Assembly (NCBI GenBank): GCA_016787785.1
Contig: JAEUTO010000009.1
Span: 186,001 to 250,000 of the forward strand
From: Bacteroidia bacterium
Lineage (GTDB): Bacteria; Bacteroidota; Bacteroidia; B-17B0; Aurantibacillaceae
Length of the DNA stretch: 64,000 nt
Reading direction: 5' to 3'
Shown: positions 24,569-33,760 of the stretch, piece by piece
Layout: the number at the start of each line of letters is the position of its first letter
Position numbering within the stretch: the stretch's first letter is position 1
Program-made: the position numbers and the translations under genes
The notes under the pieces: model-generated
What the model was told of the DNA's origin: nothing
Database searches by the model: none
The model's input: only the letters and a program-made list of their open reading frames with translations

Positions 24569-24602
24569 TCAATTATTAATTTAAAGATGCTTGATAAATG
24601 CT

Positions 24603-25358
24603 TTATTTAGTAAATTCATTAAGTGGGACTAAAACGCCATTAGATATGCTTAAAGTAGGATTAATACCTACATCAAATATTTTTAATGGGTCAATAATAT
24701 CAGTAAATGGAATTTTAATTCTTTTGTTGTAAATTATTTTAAAACCAATCCCTATAGGTATTACTAGATTAGCAAGTAATCTAAAGTTTGCATAATCATC
24801 CGTGTATGGCTTCCAACTTTCCATATTAATATACGATCTTTTTAATTCAAATACGGATTGAGGAATTAAATTTTGAATTTCCCATAGGTCGATATCCGTA
24901 ACTGTAATATTATAACCTAAACTATTCCTTTGCCAATTATGGTACGCACTTGAGGACTTATCATTAAGATACTTTGCTGTTGAACTGGCTTTAATTGGCA
25001 ATCCATTATTTTTGAAAATTTCAGTTAGTTCTATAAGCGAAATCGAAATAAAATGGTGGTCATCTTTTAGAACATATACATTCTCGATTTCAGGTACATC
25101 ATTTATAAATTGAACTACGATTAGTGGTATCTTAGAATTATCTGATACATATTTCAGATTCCGGTATGCCGATTGATTCGGATCAAACAAACCGCCGATT
25201 TCACTTTGTTTTATTCCAATGAGTAATACTAAAAGCTTGGGATTTGAATTTGAATCCCCATATACCAGTTGCCATATATTACCACTACAAAAAGTAAATT
25301 TTGGATTATTTATATTTGTAAGGTGTTCGTAAAGCGCATTACTTTTGTAATAATCCAT
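24603..25358 (-). CDS. Hypothetical partner of the type IIG restriction enzyme, 251 aa
   Basis: Not firmly recognised. A mixed alpha/beta protein with hydrophobic strands (PKLLVLLIGIKQ, KIPLIVVQFIND) and no signal peptide or TM. A PD-(D/E)xK-like nuclease core is conceivable but no clean D...ExK is seen. It starts 2 bases after the stop of the 1057-aa restriction-methylase, so translation is probably coupled. A specificity, nuclease or regulatory role beside that enzyme is the simplest reading. Confidence 0.55.
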   Translation of the reverse strand: MDYYKSNALYEHLTNINNPKFTFCSGNIWQLVYGDSNSNPKLLVLLIGIKQSEIGGLFDPNQSAYRNLKYVSDNSKIPLIVVQFINDVPEIENVYVLKDDHHFISISLIELTEIFKNNGLPIKASSTAKYLNDKSSSAYHNWQRNSLGYNITVTDIDLWEIQNLIPQSVFELKRSYINMESWKPYTDDYANFRLLANLVIPIGIGFKIIYNKRIKIPFTDIIDPLKIFDVGINPTLSISNGVLVPLNEFTK

Positions 25359-25360
25359 AT

Positions 25361-28300
25361 TTAAAATAGTGACGTTTGTGTCTTTTTAGCAATACTTTTT
25401 TCGTTGAGTGATTCTCCAAACTTTTCTTTCCAATACGTTTCAACCATTTTCTTTTGAAGTTTCGTATCAGATGTAATTTCAATTGTGAGTTTTTCAATTT
25501 CCCTTACAAATTTTATCGTTGCTTTGGCTTGATGTTTACCTTCTTGAAGCATTAATTTTAATTGATCGAGATAAACTGAGAATTCAATTTTATTCCGCTG
25601 AGTCTTGATACTCTTCATACTTTGAGCTTTCTGTAAACGTGCTGAAATTAATTGCGCTGTTTGTTTATATAGATCTAATAAAACTTCATCTCGCTCTTTT
25701 TTATTTGTGTAGCCAATAGCTTTAAGAATAGCTGAATCTAGTTTAACACGACTTTTACTAACATCATTTATATTATTTGTTTCTCCAAGCTCAAATTTGA
25801 AATTTCTAGTTTCACCTAAAACAAGTTCATTATCAACTTCAAAATCTACCATCACGGGCATATCTTCTAGTTCATAAACTTTTATATCTCCAGCCCCATC
25901 TCCAAAGTTTGTTCGTATAATAAATTGTTGAAATAACCATGAAAGCGTACTATTGAGGAAATAGTAAATTGGGAGAATATGTTTTTTCTGTTTCACATAT
26001 ATTGACTTTAATCCATCTGCCTTTGGATAAACATTACCTAAATAAGATTTACCAAAATCACTGATAATACTATTAAAGGCAATTTCAGGCGGTGCTTTTT
26101 GGATAAAACTATACCATAAATTCCTCGATGCGCATGAAGGGACTTGGTTAATTCCCTCCTTCACACCATGTTTAAGGTATTCATATAAAAATGGCGCATC
26201 ATTGCGTATATTTTTATATTGGTCGTTTATTAATAACACGGAATGTGGTAGGTTCTTTATGTCCAGTTCGTACGTTTTACTATCTTTTGAACTCGCCAAA
26301 CATTTCTCAATATACCGCTCTTCAACAAGCCAAATTTCATTGAATCCATTCTCAACAAGTTTCAACTTTTCTTTCTTCATTTCTTTAAAAGAAGAAATAC
26401 CGCTATTACTATTCAGCGCAGCTTTTAATTTTGGTTCGTCAGTTTTCTGACTTAATTCTTTTACTATAAAAAAATTGTCAGCACCAGTCTTGATTCCAAA
26501 CTTAACATCAACAAAAGTTTTTAGAGGTACTAATTTTGAAAATCCTTTTTCGATAATATCAAAATATACTTTTGGAGCTTTTAAAAACTGCGTCCACTTT
26601 GTAAATTGATTTAATTTAGATTGTTGTAAGCAATTTATTTTATATTGCTCGTTTTCGTTTATTTTATTTTCGTTTAAAATAATATCCTTTAACTCATCTG
26701 TACTACCATATTCCTCAATTATTTTGTAGAGGGACTGCTTAAAGTAAACAAATCTTACAACATTTTCATTACGTAAATCTTCGTCCGACTGTTTTCTTAA
26801 TATTACGATTGATGTATTTACAGAAGCGGAAGGAAAGAATCTCTCAACCTCGCTATCAAGTATTGCTACAATTTCATAATTTCTTAAAAAGTATTTTTGC
26901 ATATCAATGCCATAATCAGTGTCTAGCCAAGAATTTTGAACGATGAAAGCTAAATACCCTCTCTCCTTTAAAAATACTGATGCGTGATAAAAGAAATAAC
27001 CATATATTGAAGTTCTTTGCGAAGGTTCAAACCCGCATTCTGACATTACAATATTCATTATCTGCTCTTTCTTGAAGGTACCATTCATAGCTCCAATGTC
27101 TTCTTGCCTTGTATATGGGGGATTGCCGACGATTGCATCAAATTTTGGCAAAAAATTTCTTTCTTTTTTTCCGCTTTGATTATGCAATTCTAACTTGGTA
27201 TTTGCCGTTATTGAAAAAAAATCCCGGTTGACTATCCTAGGGTACGAAGCCTTCCTTGTATTACGTATCGCCAAGTTGAGCATTGATAGATAAGCAGGAT
27301 ATCCAGACAGATCATTACCGTATATTTGGTCTAACAGAACCTCATGCTGAGTCTCTTTTTTATTTGCTTTACTTAGTTCACGTTTTTTTTCATAAGCCCT
27401 TACCAAAAAAGTTCCTGAACCGCAAGATGGATCTAAAACAAAATCATCATAGTGTTGAATAGCGAATGAATTTATTAAATCAATGACGTGTGGTGGGGTA
27501 AAGTATTGACCTAATTTATGTCGCTCATCTTCTCGTATCAGTTCCTCGAAAATCCTACCGATAATATCAAATGGTATTGCGCTAAAATCATAGTGACCTT
27601 CTGTTTCTAAAGTTTCTTTAATTAATTCTATTACAGATTCACAAACAAATGGTATTTGAAAAATGATATCCGATCTTTCTCCAATCAATAGTTCAAAATT
27701 TCCTGTAATTTCCTTGAATTCGGTAAAATACTGCCAAATATGATTTTCTAGTTTAGCAGGTGTATTTATCTCAGAAGGAATTTTCATAGGATGTAACCTA
27801 TGATAAAGTTGATTATCTACATACGCCTTATAAAATATCAGTTTGGAGATTAGCATTAATAAAGAAATATGTGTAAGATTTTCAATTTCTTCATAAGTCT
27901 GAGGGATATTCCAAAGTTGACTTTGTGTATAGTTTTGTATTTTCTTCTTAAAATCCTTATTTGATTTATATCTTTCCCAAACTTGTTCTGTAATTGAAAT
28001 ACCATAAGCCTGAATTAATTTGTTTATTTTGAAAATAAATAATTCATCTAATGGACTAAAAGTAATCGGCTTTTTATCAAGAATTTCAATTGCTCTTTCA
28101 ACGTAAAATGTAGCTATGCTTTTAAGTTTTGAAAGAATATCTTTGCTTGGAGAATAATTTACTCCAAGTCTCGCAATTTCCGATTGTGTGAAAAAACCTT
28201 CCGTAACCGCAGCTCTTTCATAAATTTTATCACTATCAAAAAAAGCACAGGCTAGAAAGTTACAATTCCCAAAATATCTAATATCTAGTTTTTGAGCTCT

Positions 28301-28534
28301 TGCAACTTCTCTAAGCAAGACAGAACTGTCAAAAACACTTTTCCCATCCTTTGCAGTTGGATCTTTTAATTCTATAAAAAATATAGCTTTGCCTCCTTTA
28401 CGTTTTAAAGTAATATCTGCTCTTCCATCTTCTTGAACGGTGTAAGGCTCAATTCTGTCTTCAAGATTTAATTCTCTAATTACCTCTGTAAAAACTGTAT
28501 TTAGTGTGCCTTGTAATTGTCTCTCTATCTTCAC
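25361..28534 (-). CDS. Type IIG restriction enzyme with fused N6-adenine methylase, 1057 aa
   Basis: The N-terminal nuclease domain has D40 and E55-L-K57 (PD-(D/E)xK type) within a beta-rich core. A helical linker follows. The methylase has GQYFTPPHVIDL (near 345), motif I LDPSCGSGTFLV (near 370) and motif IV NPPYTR (near 472). The C-terminal half is a TaqI-like target-recognition region followed by a helical end. This order (nuclease, linker, methylase, specificity) is that of Eco57I/BREX-PglX-like type IIG enzymes that cut and methylate in one chain. It is the first gene of a tight seven-gene unit running to 20541. The recognition site cannot be read from sequence. Confidence 0.85.
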   Translation of the reverse strand: MKIERQLQGTLNTVFTEVIRELNLEDRIEPYTVQEDGRADITLKRKGGKAIFFIELKDPTAKDGKSVFDSSVLLREVARAQKLDIRYFGNCNFLACAFFDSDKIYERAAVTEGFFTQSEIARLGVNYSPSKDILSKLKSIATFYVERAIEILDKKPITFSPLDELFIFKINKLIQAYGISITEQVWERYKSNKDFKKKIQNYTQSQLWNIPQTYEEIENLTHISLLMLISKLIFYKAYVDNQLYHRLHPMKIPSEINTPAKLENHIWQYFTEFKEITGNFELLIGERSDIIFQIPFVCESVIELIKETLETEGHYDFSAIPFDIIGRIFEELIREDERHKLGQYFTPPHVIDLINSFAIQHYDDFVLDPSCGSGTFLVRAYEKKRELSKANKKETQHEVLLDQIYGNDLSGYPAYLSMLNLAIRNTRKASYPRIVNRDFFSITANTKLELHNQSGKKERNFLPKFDAIVGNPPYTRQEDIGAMNGTFKKEQIMNIVMSECGFEPSQRTSIYGYFFYHASVFLKERGYLAFIVQNSWLDTDYGIDMQKYFLRNYEIVAILDSEVERFFPSASVNTSIVILRKQSDEDLRNENVVRFVYFKQSLYKIIEEYGSTDELKDIILNENKINENEQYKINCLQQSKLNQFTKWTQFLKAPKVYFDIIEKGFSKLVPLKTFVDVKFGIKTGADNFFIVKELSQKTDEPKLKAALNSNSGISSFKEMKKEKLKLVENGFNEIWLVEERYIEKCLASSKDSKTYELDIKNLPHSVLLINDQYKNIRNDAPFLYEYLKHGVKEGINQVPSCASRNLWYSFIQKAPPEIAFNSIISDFGKSYLGNVYPKADGLKSIYVKQKKHILPIYYFLNSTLSWLFQQFIIRTNFGDGAGDIKVYELEDMPVMVDFEVDNELVLGETRNFKFELGETNNINDVSKSRVKLDSAILKAIGYTNKKERDEVLLDLYKQTAQLISARLQKAQSMKSIKTQRNKIEFSVYLDQLKLMLQEGKHQAKATIKFVREIEKLTIEITSDTKLQKKMVETYWKEKFGESLNEKSIAKKTQTSLF

Positions 28535-28583
28535 AATTAATATTTTTGTTGAAAAAAATTAGTGTAATATTTATTGTAAAAAT

Positions 28584-28616
28584 AAGAAAATCCACCGTTT
28601 TTCGGTGGATTTTCTT
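28584..28616 (-). terminator. Strong terminator between GmrSD and the type IIG operon
   Basis: AAGAAAATCCACCG (28584-28597) and CGGTGGATTTTCTT (28603-28616) form a perfect 14-bp stem with a 5-nt loop. T-runs follow on both strands, so it can act in either direction; here it ends the minus-strand GmrSD gene. Positions 28617-28684 show no gene. Confidence 0.85.
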
Positions 28617-28684
28617 GTTTTTTTGTCATTCCTTTCATTATATCCGGCTATTTTGATATAGTTGCTCAGAGTATAAAGTCATTA

Positions 28685-30412
28685 TTATTTCCAAATTTTT
28701 AAAGCAATATTAGCGAGGTCTTTTGCTCTCGCCTCAATTTTGTCTTCGTCCCATGATGAACTATTGATGTAGTCTGTTGTGATTTTTAGCTTAGAATGCT
28801 CTTTTAGCGCTTTCTTTTTATCAGACCAAGCAGAGTTTTTCATACTGCTATTCAAAACTCCTGTTACAAGGGTCAAATTGCCTAATGTTTTAACCTTCTT
28901 GTCTCTTGCATGTTTTGCGAGATCCGACATTCCCTTTTTTGACCAATGTGTAGTCCATTTTTGAGGCATAATATGCTCTGTTGAATAACTAGAAGAACTG
29001 AGTTTCTTAATATCATTTTTTGGATCATGTATCTGAAATAGCGAAATGCAGTACAATATCTCTCTCGCATTTGCATTACTTAACCCTTGCGTTAAAAAAG
29101 CGTCCGCAAATTCAGTATCCGACGGGAATTTATTTGTGTCTTCAGTAAATGTTGTAAGGATTGTTTTTAAATTTGTAACAGTTACTTTTCCTAAATCTGA
29201 TAGCTTTCCTATTATTTGAATGAATAGGTTATTGTAGTTTTTTGTTGTTGCACGACAAATATTACGTCTAATAAGATAACTTTCCAATATGCCTAACAAT
29301 TGAACTCTTGTTTTTTTATCAGACACATGCTTATAAATGTATAATATTAGTGGGTAAACGGTGGTAATTTCGAGATGTTCAATTATGTGAAAAAAGCGTT
29401 CTTCATCTTGCGAAAAGCTTAACTCATTTAAAGTTGTTCCTTCTGGAAACTCAAAATAAATACTTGCGTAATCCTTCAAATCTTTCAAGAAAGCTAATTT
29501 TTCTTTTGTATCTTTTAAGTTCAGCCAGTTTTTATACTCGCTGAATAGTTTTTCCAGTTCAACCGCAGATTTTTTTTGAATAATCAAATAGCAATACAGT
29601 AGTACTTCAATATTTGTTCTCTTAACACGGCCCGATGTTTTTTGCTCATTCCAGAATATAATTTGTTCTTCGTCATCTTCAAATACGGGCTCCCAAAGAG
29701 TGTCAAATTCAGGTCTAACTGCTACATCTGAAAAAATAAAATTTTTAAGTAATTCGCCCGTGGTGAGCCGTACTCCAAGTGAATTAATAGTATCGAATAT
29801 CTCTTGTTCATCGTCATTTGCAGATAGAAGCATACTTATTACTGGCACATTTCCTAATATTACTGTTTTTAATGTGTCAAGTTGAGCATCATCGAAGTTT
29901 TTAAGTTTAGCTAAATAGTGTCGATAGCATCTAAGAATTTTATGATCTTGATTATTTAGTTTATCAATATCTTCATCAAACATAATGGCTTCAAAATATT
30001 CTTTATCATTTTTAGAATGCTCAATTCTTAAGAACTTTTCCCCTTTAGAGTTTTCAAAAACTACAAGTTCGTTGGTTTTTTCTTTGAGTTTACTATAAGT
30101 CCCTGCGCCAGTAGCCATTTTAGAAATTGCCTTTAGCACTAGCGAGAACGTAGTTAAGCGTTGTTGACCATCAATTAAATCGAGCTTCACTTCGCCTATA
30201 GCATTGGACAATCGCTGTTTTGTAATTAGAGTTCCAATAAAGTGTTCATTTTTCGGGTTTGGTTGAGTTTTATCAGCGATTCGGTTTATCTGATCCCAAA
30301 GGATGTCCCAGTTGTCTACATCCCAAACATAAGCTCTCTGAAAGAATGGAACGACATATTGTAAATTATTAGAATAGAATGAATTTAATAATTCTTTGTT
30401 TGCGTTTATCAT
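28685..30412 (-). CDS. GmrSD-like type IV restriction enzyme (DUF262-DUF1524), 575 aa
   Basis: The N-terminal DUF262 domain has VPFFQRAYVWD and LIDGQQRLTTF, the DGQQR motif needed for nucleotide-dependent ParB-like activity. The C-terminal DUF1524 His-Asn-His nuclease domain has STEHIMPQ, followed by KTLGNLTLVTG and LNSSMKN. Both halves are in one chain, as in single-chain GmrSD relatives. These enzymes cut modified (for example glucosylated) phage DNA. It stands alone between a terminator and the Kiwa pair (28 bases from KwaB), so it may be transcribed from the Kiwa promoter. Confidence 0.88.
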   Translation of the reverse strand: MINANKELLNSFYSNNLQYVVPFFQRAYVWDVDNWDILWDQINRIADKTQPNPKNEHFIGTLITKQRLSNAIGEVKLDLIDGQQRLTTFSLVLKAISKMATGAGTYSKLKEKTNELVVFENSKGEKFLRIEHSKNDKEYFEAIMFDEDIDKLNNQDHKILRCYRHYLAKLKNFDDAQLDTLKTVILGNVPVISMLLSANDDEQEIFDTINSLGVRLTTGELLKNFIFSDVAVRPEFDTLWEPVFEDDEEQIIFWNEQKTSGRVKRTNIEVLLYCYLIIQKKSAVELEKLFSEYKNWLNLKDTKEKLAFLKDLKDYASIYFEFPEGTTLNELSFSQDEERFFHIIEHLEITTVYPLILYIYKHVSDKKTRVQLLGILESYLIRRNICRATTKNYNNLFIQIIGKLSDLGKVTVTNLKTILTTFTEDTNKFPSDTEFADAFLTQGLSNANAREILYCISLFQIHDPKNDIKKLSSSSYSTEHIMPQKWTTHWSKKGMSDLAKHARDKKVKTLGNLTLVTGVLNSSMKNSAWSDKKKALKEHSKLKITTDYINSSSWDEDKIEARAKDLANIALKIWK

Positions 30413-30440
30413 ATTAAACTTTAATAAGTGGTTGTTTAAA

Positions 30441-31412
30441 TTATTTATGTTTAAACCTGCGTAATAGTTTTTTGTTTCTAGTAAGATAAACTTCTTTGGC
30501 AGGGGTATTGTAATTTATATCTCTATTTAAAATTGAAATTAAATTGTTTATATCATTTACAGTGTCAATTTTAATTCGATCATCTAACGTCATTTTAAAT
30601 TCGTATTTCAAGTCCTTTTTGGCCTGTTTTACTATGCCTTTAAAATTTTCTTTTACTAAGATTGGATTGTTGTTTAAACAGTTGATTATTTTTTTCTTTG
30701 TAGAATCATTAAATTTTGCGTATCGATTAATCGCATTATCGGTAAAGAAAAAACCATTTATTGCTAGAAGTAATTTGAAACTTTCAGCCGCCTTTTTGTT
30801 TAACACATCTTTAAAACCAAAGTTGTTTTCGTATACACCATAATTTTTTACAACGATGTCATTTTCAATATTAATTACATCAATTGATTTACTGAAATAA
30901 ACAGCATCTTTTTTTAAATTCGTAAACTTATGATCGACTCCTGGGAAAATGCTAATATATTTTGATTTTGTAATTGCGTTTGTGGCAATACTCTTCTTAA
31001 ATATTTTTATTCTCTTTTTTCCGTCGTATAATTCTAATAGAAAGCCGAAAATTGAACCATAGTCACCATGTTCAGTAGAATAAGTTTGAACATCCTTTTT
31101 AGAAAAAGAAAAAATTTCTTTTGCGGTTCGGTTATTTCCTATATTGTCTAGATAAAGGACATAATCTCCATGTTCATTGTCATCTAATATGGGTACAATT
31201 TTAAAGATACTTTTAGTTGTAGCGAGTTTTTCGAGTTGGTCATTGAACCCTTCGATAAGTTCTTTCTTCAAGTCTTCGTCTGGCTCTATTTTATATTGCA
31301 CAAACTTTTTATCTAAGTCTTTTATAATAAAATACATATCAGCAGAATAATCTGTTTGTTCAAAGTAATCGCCTACAAGTTCGTTTAGTGTTTTTAATTT
31401 TCTTTTCTCCAT
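30441..31412 (-). CDS. kwaB: Kiwa anti-phage protein KwaB-like (DUF4868), 323 aa
   Basis: Length, the alpha/beta N-terminal half and the second gene position after a four-TM protein match KwaB of the two-gene Kiwa defence system. The DUF4868-like pattern includes IFSFSKKDVQTYSTEHG, ISIFPGVDHKFTNL, and a C-terminal helical and basic region after ESFKLLLAINGFFFTD. KwaB is the cytosolic DNA-associated partner of the membrane sensor KwaA. The start lies inside the end of kwaA (19-base overlap), which supports a coupled pair. The assignment is by architecture and recalled pattern, without a search. Confidence 0.75.
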   Translation of the reverse strand: MEKRKLKTLNELVGDYFEQTDYSADMYFIIKDLDKKFVQYKIEPDEDLKKELIEGFNDQLEKLATTKSIFKIVPILDDNEHGDYVLYLDNIGNNRTAKEIFSFSKKDVQTYSTEHGDYGSIFGFLLELYDGKKRIKIFKKSIATNAITKSKYISIFPGVDHKFTNLKKDAVYFSKSIDVINIENDIVVKNYGVYENNFGFKDVLNKKAAESFKLLLAINGFFFTDNAINRYAKFNDSTKKKIINCLNNNPILVKENFKGIVKQAKKDLKYEFKMTLDDRIKIDTVNDINNLISILNRDINYNTPAKEVYLTRNKKLLRRFKHK

Positions 31413-31960
31413 TTTGCTATTAAAAATGTTTTTTCTCCAAGATTTACACCTATGGGTTCATCGCCGGAATTTAGCTTATGTTTGCTAATACATATTAATT
31501 TGTCATTATCGGAATCTATAACCTCAAATATCTCGTAATCAAAAAACAAAAGCATTGGATTCGTATATATTAAATTTGTTCTTGCATAAATAAATCCCAT
31601 CGTAAGAAACAGAAATATATAAGCTAATACATCAAAAATAGTTTTAGTTTCTAAAGCAATAAATGGCAAAATGTATGTGCCTAGATAAGTTATGTATTCT
31701 TTATTTTGGGATGTAATTGATTTAATTTTAAATACGGGAGTACCTGTGGCTTTTAGAGCTGATCTTTCGTAAGCTTTGAAATAACATACTAACGATATAC
31801 TTAATATAATAAGTAGAAATGGTTGGATATTGTTAGATAAAAGTTTTTTAAATCCAATAAAGTAACCAATACAATTTACAAAAGTCGGATCAATGGTTTT
31901 CAAAGCCGCTATTATATATATAGGAATATATGCAAAAAGGAAAAGAATAAATTTTGACAT
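31394..31960 (-). CDS. kwaA: Kiwa membrane protein KwaA-like, 188 aa
   Basis: Four hydrophobic segments (about residues 4-20, 44-62, 92-106 and 110-128) include the YLGTYILPFIAL stretch typical of this family, followed by a soluble C-terminal tail of about 60 residues. This fits KwaA, the membrane partner of Kiwa, which detects phage infection at the membrane. It overlaps kwaB by 19 bases. The upstream nested palindrome at 32023-32064 may control it. Confidence 0.75.
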   Translation of the reverse strand: MSKFILFLFAYIPIYIIAALKTIDPTFVNCIGYFIGFKKLLSNNIQPFLLIILSISLVCYFKAYERSALKATGTPVFKIKSITSQNKEYITYLGTYILPFIALETKTIFDVLAYIFLFLTMGFIYARTNLIYTNPMLLFFDYEIFEVIDSDNDKLICISKHKLNSGDEPIGVNLGEKTFLIAKWRKEN

Positions 31961-32022
31961 GAAGATTCAAAAATAATAAAATATGTGTGAGTATTAATCT
32001 TAGTTTCTGAGTAAAGCATAAT

Positions 32023-32064
32023 ATAGGTAAAATTACCTACCTTTTTATAGGTAATTTTACCTAT
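32023..32064. promoter_or_regulatory. Nested palindrome upstream of the Kiwa pair
   Basis: ATAGGTAAAATTACCTA (32023-32039) is the exact inverse of TAGGTAATTTTACCTAT (32048-32064), and each arm is itself palindromic (TAGGTAA/TTACCTA). The repeat overlaps the stop codon of the 71-aa HTH gene and lies about 60 bases upstream of kwaA. No T-run follows on either strand, so a pair of dimer-binding sites is more likely than a simple terminator. The TAGGTA half-site recurs at 35520 and, inverted, at 35585. Confidence 0.45.
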
Positions 32065-32276
32065 AACTTTACAATATTATTTTTTATTGCAACTTTGAAA
32101 AGACCGATTATTGTTTTGGCTCCAGTTTTTTTATAAAGGTTTCGTCTATGATAATCGACCCCGTATTCACTTATCTTTAATTTCTTTGCTATCTCAAGGT
32201 TTGTCTTTTCTTGACAAATTAATTTTAAAATTTGCGTTTCTCTGGCAGTTAAAACTTTGACTATCTTATTTGTCAT
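32061..32276 (-). CDS. Stand-alone LuxR-type HTH protein, 71 aa
   Basis: The sequence LTARETQILKLICQEKTNLE, followed by IAKKLKISEYGVDYHRRNLY, is a complete GerE/LuxR helix-turn-helix with no receiver domain. It resembles the C-terminal output domain of the NarL-type regulator encoded 28 bases upstream. It is the last gene of the sensor operon. It may act as a competitor or constitutive partner of the response regulators, and it could bind the palindrome that overlaps its stop. Confidence 0.75.
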   Translation of the reverse strand: MTNKIVKVLTARETQILKLICQEKTNLEIAKKLKISEYGVDYHRRNLYKKTGAKTIIGLFKVAIKNNIVKL

Positions 32277-32303
32277 CTGATATTAATTCTAAATACACTA
32301 GAT

Positions 32304-32951
32304 TTAGGCATTGTTAATTAATTTATTTTCAATTGCATATTTAATTAAACTTTGTACATTATCAGTATTGGTTTTACGCATAATATTACTCATGTGATAA
32401 TTGATGGTATCTAAAGTTACCCCTAAAGATTCTGCTGTTTCTTTACGTTTCGTTCCTTGACAAATTAAATTTAAAACTTCCAGTTCTTTCTTAGTTAGAC
32501 GCAAATTAGAAGGTTTTTTATTGCTATTTTGAAGCTCTTCCGTTAATACTTTTGATATTTCGGTATCTATGTAAATACCTTTTTCATGTACAATATTTAT
32601 TACCTCTAATACCTTTTCAACTTCATCGCCTTTTGGTAAAAATGCTTTCGCTCCCAATTTAAAACATTCAATAATATAGTCTTTCTGAAAGAAAGCAGTT
32701 ATTATAACAATTTTTATTTTAGGATATTTTGCGTTAATTCTTTGCATAACATCCTGCGCTCTCATTATTGGCATCTCAATATCCAACAATATTATTTCAG
32801 GCCGTATTACTTTTAAATTCTCCAATAACTCTTTTCCGTTACTAACATCAAACAAGATTTTTATATTTTTATGCGGTTTTAAAGCTGAAACTAAACCAAC
32901 CCTTAGTAGAGGGTGATCCTCTGCGATTCCTATCGTTATTTCTTTTTTCAT
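32304..32951 (-). CDS. NarL/FixJ-family response regulator, 215 aa
   Basis: The receiver domain (1-120) has the acidic pocket EDH near residue 11, the phosphorylation site D57 in LLDIEMP and the KG pair near 108. The C-terminal LuxR HTH includes LTKKELEVLNLICQG and TVDT-like TLDTINYHMSNI. It overlaps the histidine kinase gene by 4 bases, so the two are a cognate pair. Target genes are unknown; the Kiwa and surface-protein genes nearby are candidates. Confidence 0.85.
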   Translation of the reverse strand: MKKEITIGIAEDHPLLRVGLVSALKPHKNIKILFDVSNGKELLENLKVIRPEIILLDIEMPIMRAQDVMQRINAKYPKIKIVIITAFFQKDYIIECFKLGAKAFLPKGDEVEKVLEVINIVHEKGIYIDTEISKVLTEELQNSNKKPSNLRLTKKELEVLNLICQGTKRKETAESLGVTLDTINYHMSNIMRKTNTDNVQSLIKYAIENKLINNA

Positions 32952-33760
32952 TTGCTTATTGGCACTATCAAGCGAATGCTTGACACTTCATCATCTTTAA
33001 TATATATGAGTTCGGCATTTAATAAAATAAGCCTGCTCTTTAATAGTTTTAATCCCATTCCTGTACTTATCTCTTCCAATAAATCAATCTCTTCGTTAGT
33101 AACCCCTTTACCATCGTGTAAAAATAACAAGATAAAACTGTCTTTTACTTCTTCCAAAGAGACTTTTAAATAAGCATATTCTGAATGCTTTGCCAAATTA
33201 TTTAAAACCTCTCTACAAATTTTAAAAATAGTCAACTGGTCATTCGTTGAAAATGGCAACTCACCCGAAAATATAGTGTTATTATGAAACTCTGCTACTC
33301 CTTGATTAACGGGGTTCTCATTCATTTGTTTAATTGAAAGTTCAATAGCTTTTAATAAACCAAAAGAGGTAAACAGCAGCGGTACAATTTTATGTATAAT
33401 CTCTCTGATGTTTTCTTGTAATAGCGAAAAAGATTTAATCTCAACTCGAATACCGGAGAGATCAAGACCTTGCTTTTCAAACTCAGTAATACGACTATTT
33501 AAATTACTTGTTGCGAGCGCAACAATGGGTATGATCTCGTCGTGCAATTGCCCAGCAATTTCAATTTTTTGCTTTTCCTCTGCTTTGGAAATAGCCGTCA
33601 ATAAATCAATTTGCTTTTGCTTTTCCAAAAGGCGTAGTTTATTCTCAATCTTCAGGTTTCTGCTTTTATACACACTTGTAATGACATAGAGAAACATAAC
33701 AAGAAAGATAAGGGCAAGGCAGCCTGCTATAATTATTATTGTGTATTTTTCTTCATCCAT
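32948..33760 (-). CDS. Sensor histidine kinase, HisKA_3 type, 270 aa
   Basis: One TM helix (about residues 7-29) is followed by a coiled-coil linker, then the phospho-acceptor region with H73 in QLHDEI. The ATPase domain has EVLNNLAKHS (N box) and TGMGLKLLKSRL (G2 box). No extracellular sensor domain is present, so sensing may depend on the multi-TM protein encoded just upstream, whose end it overlaps by 25 bases. This is the short kinase type paired with NarL-like regulators. Confidence 0.85.
   Translation of the reverse strand: MDEEKYTIIIIAGCLALIFLVMFLYVITSVYKSRNLKIENKLRLLEKQKQIDLLTAISKAEEKQKIEIAGQLHDEIIPIVALATSNLNSRITEFEKQGLDLSGIRVEIKSFSLLQENIREIIHKIVPLLFTSFGLLKAIELSIKQMNENPVNQGVAEFHNNTIFSGELPFSTNDQLTIFKICREVLNNLAKHSEYAYLKVSLEEVKDSFILLFLHDGKGVTNEEIDLLEEISTGMGLKLLKSRLILLNAELIYIKDDEVSSIRLIVPISK

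Noticed and set aside
32023-32064. Intrinsic terminator of the 71-aa HTH gene
   Set aside because: The stem is long enough, but no T-run follows on either strand and each arm is itself palindromic, which fits protein-binding sites better.
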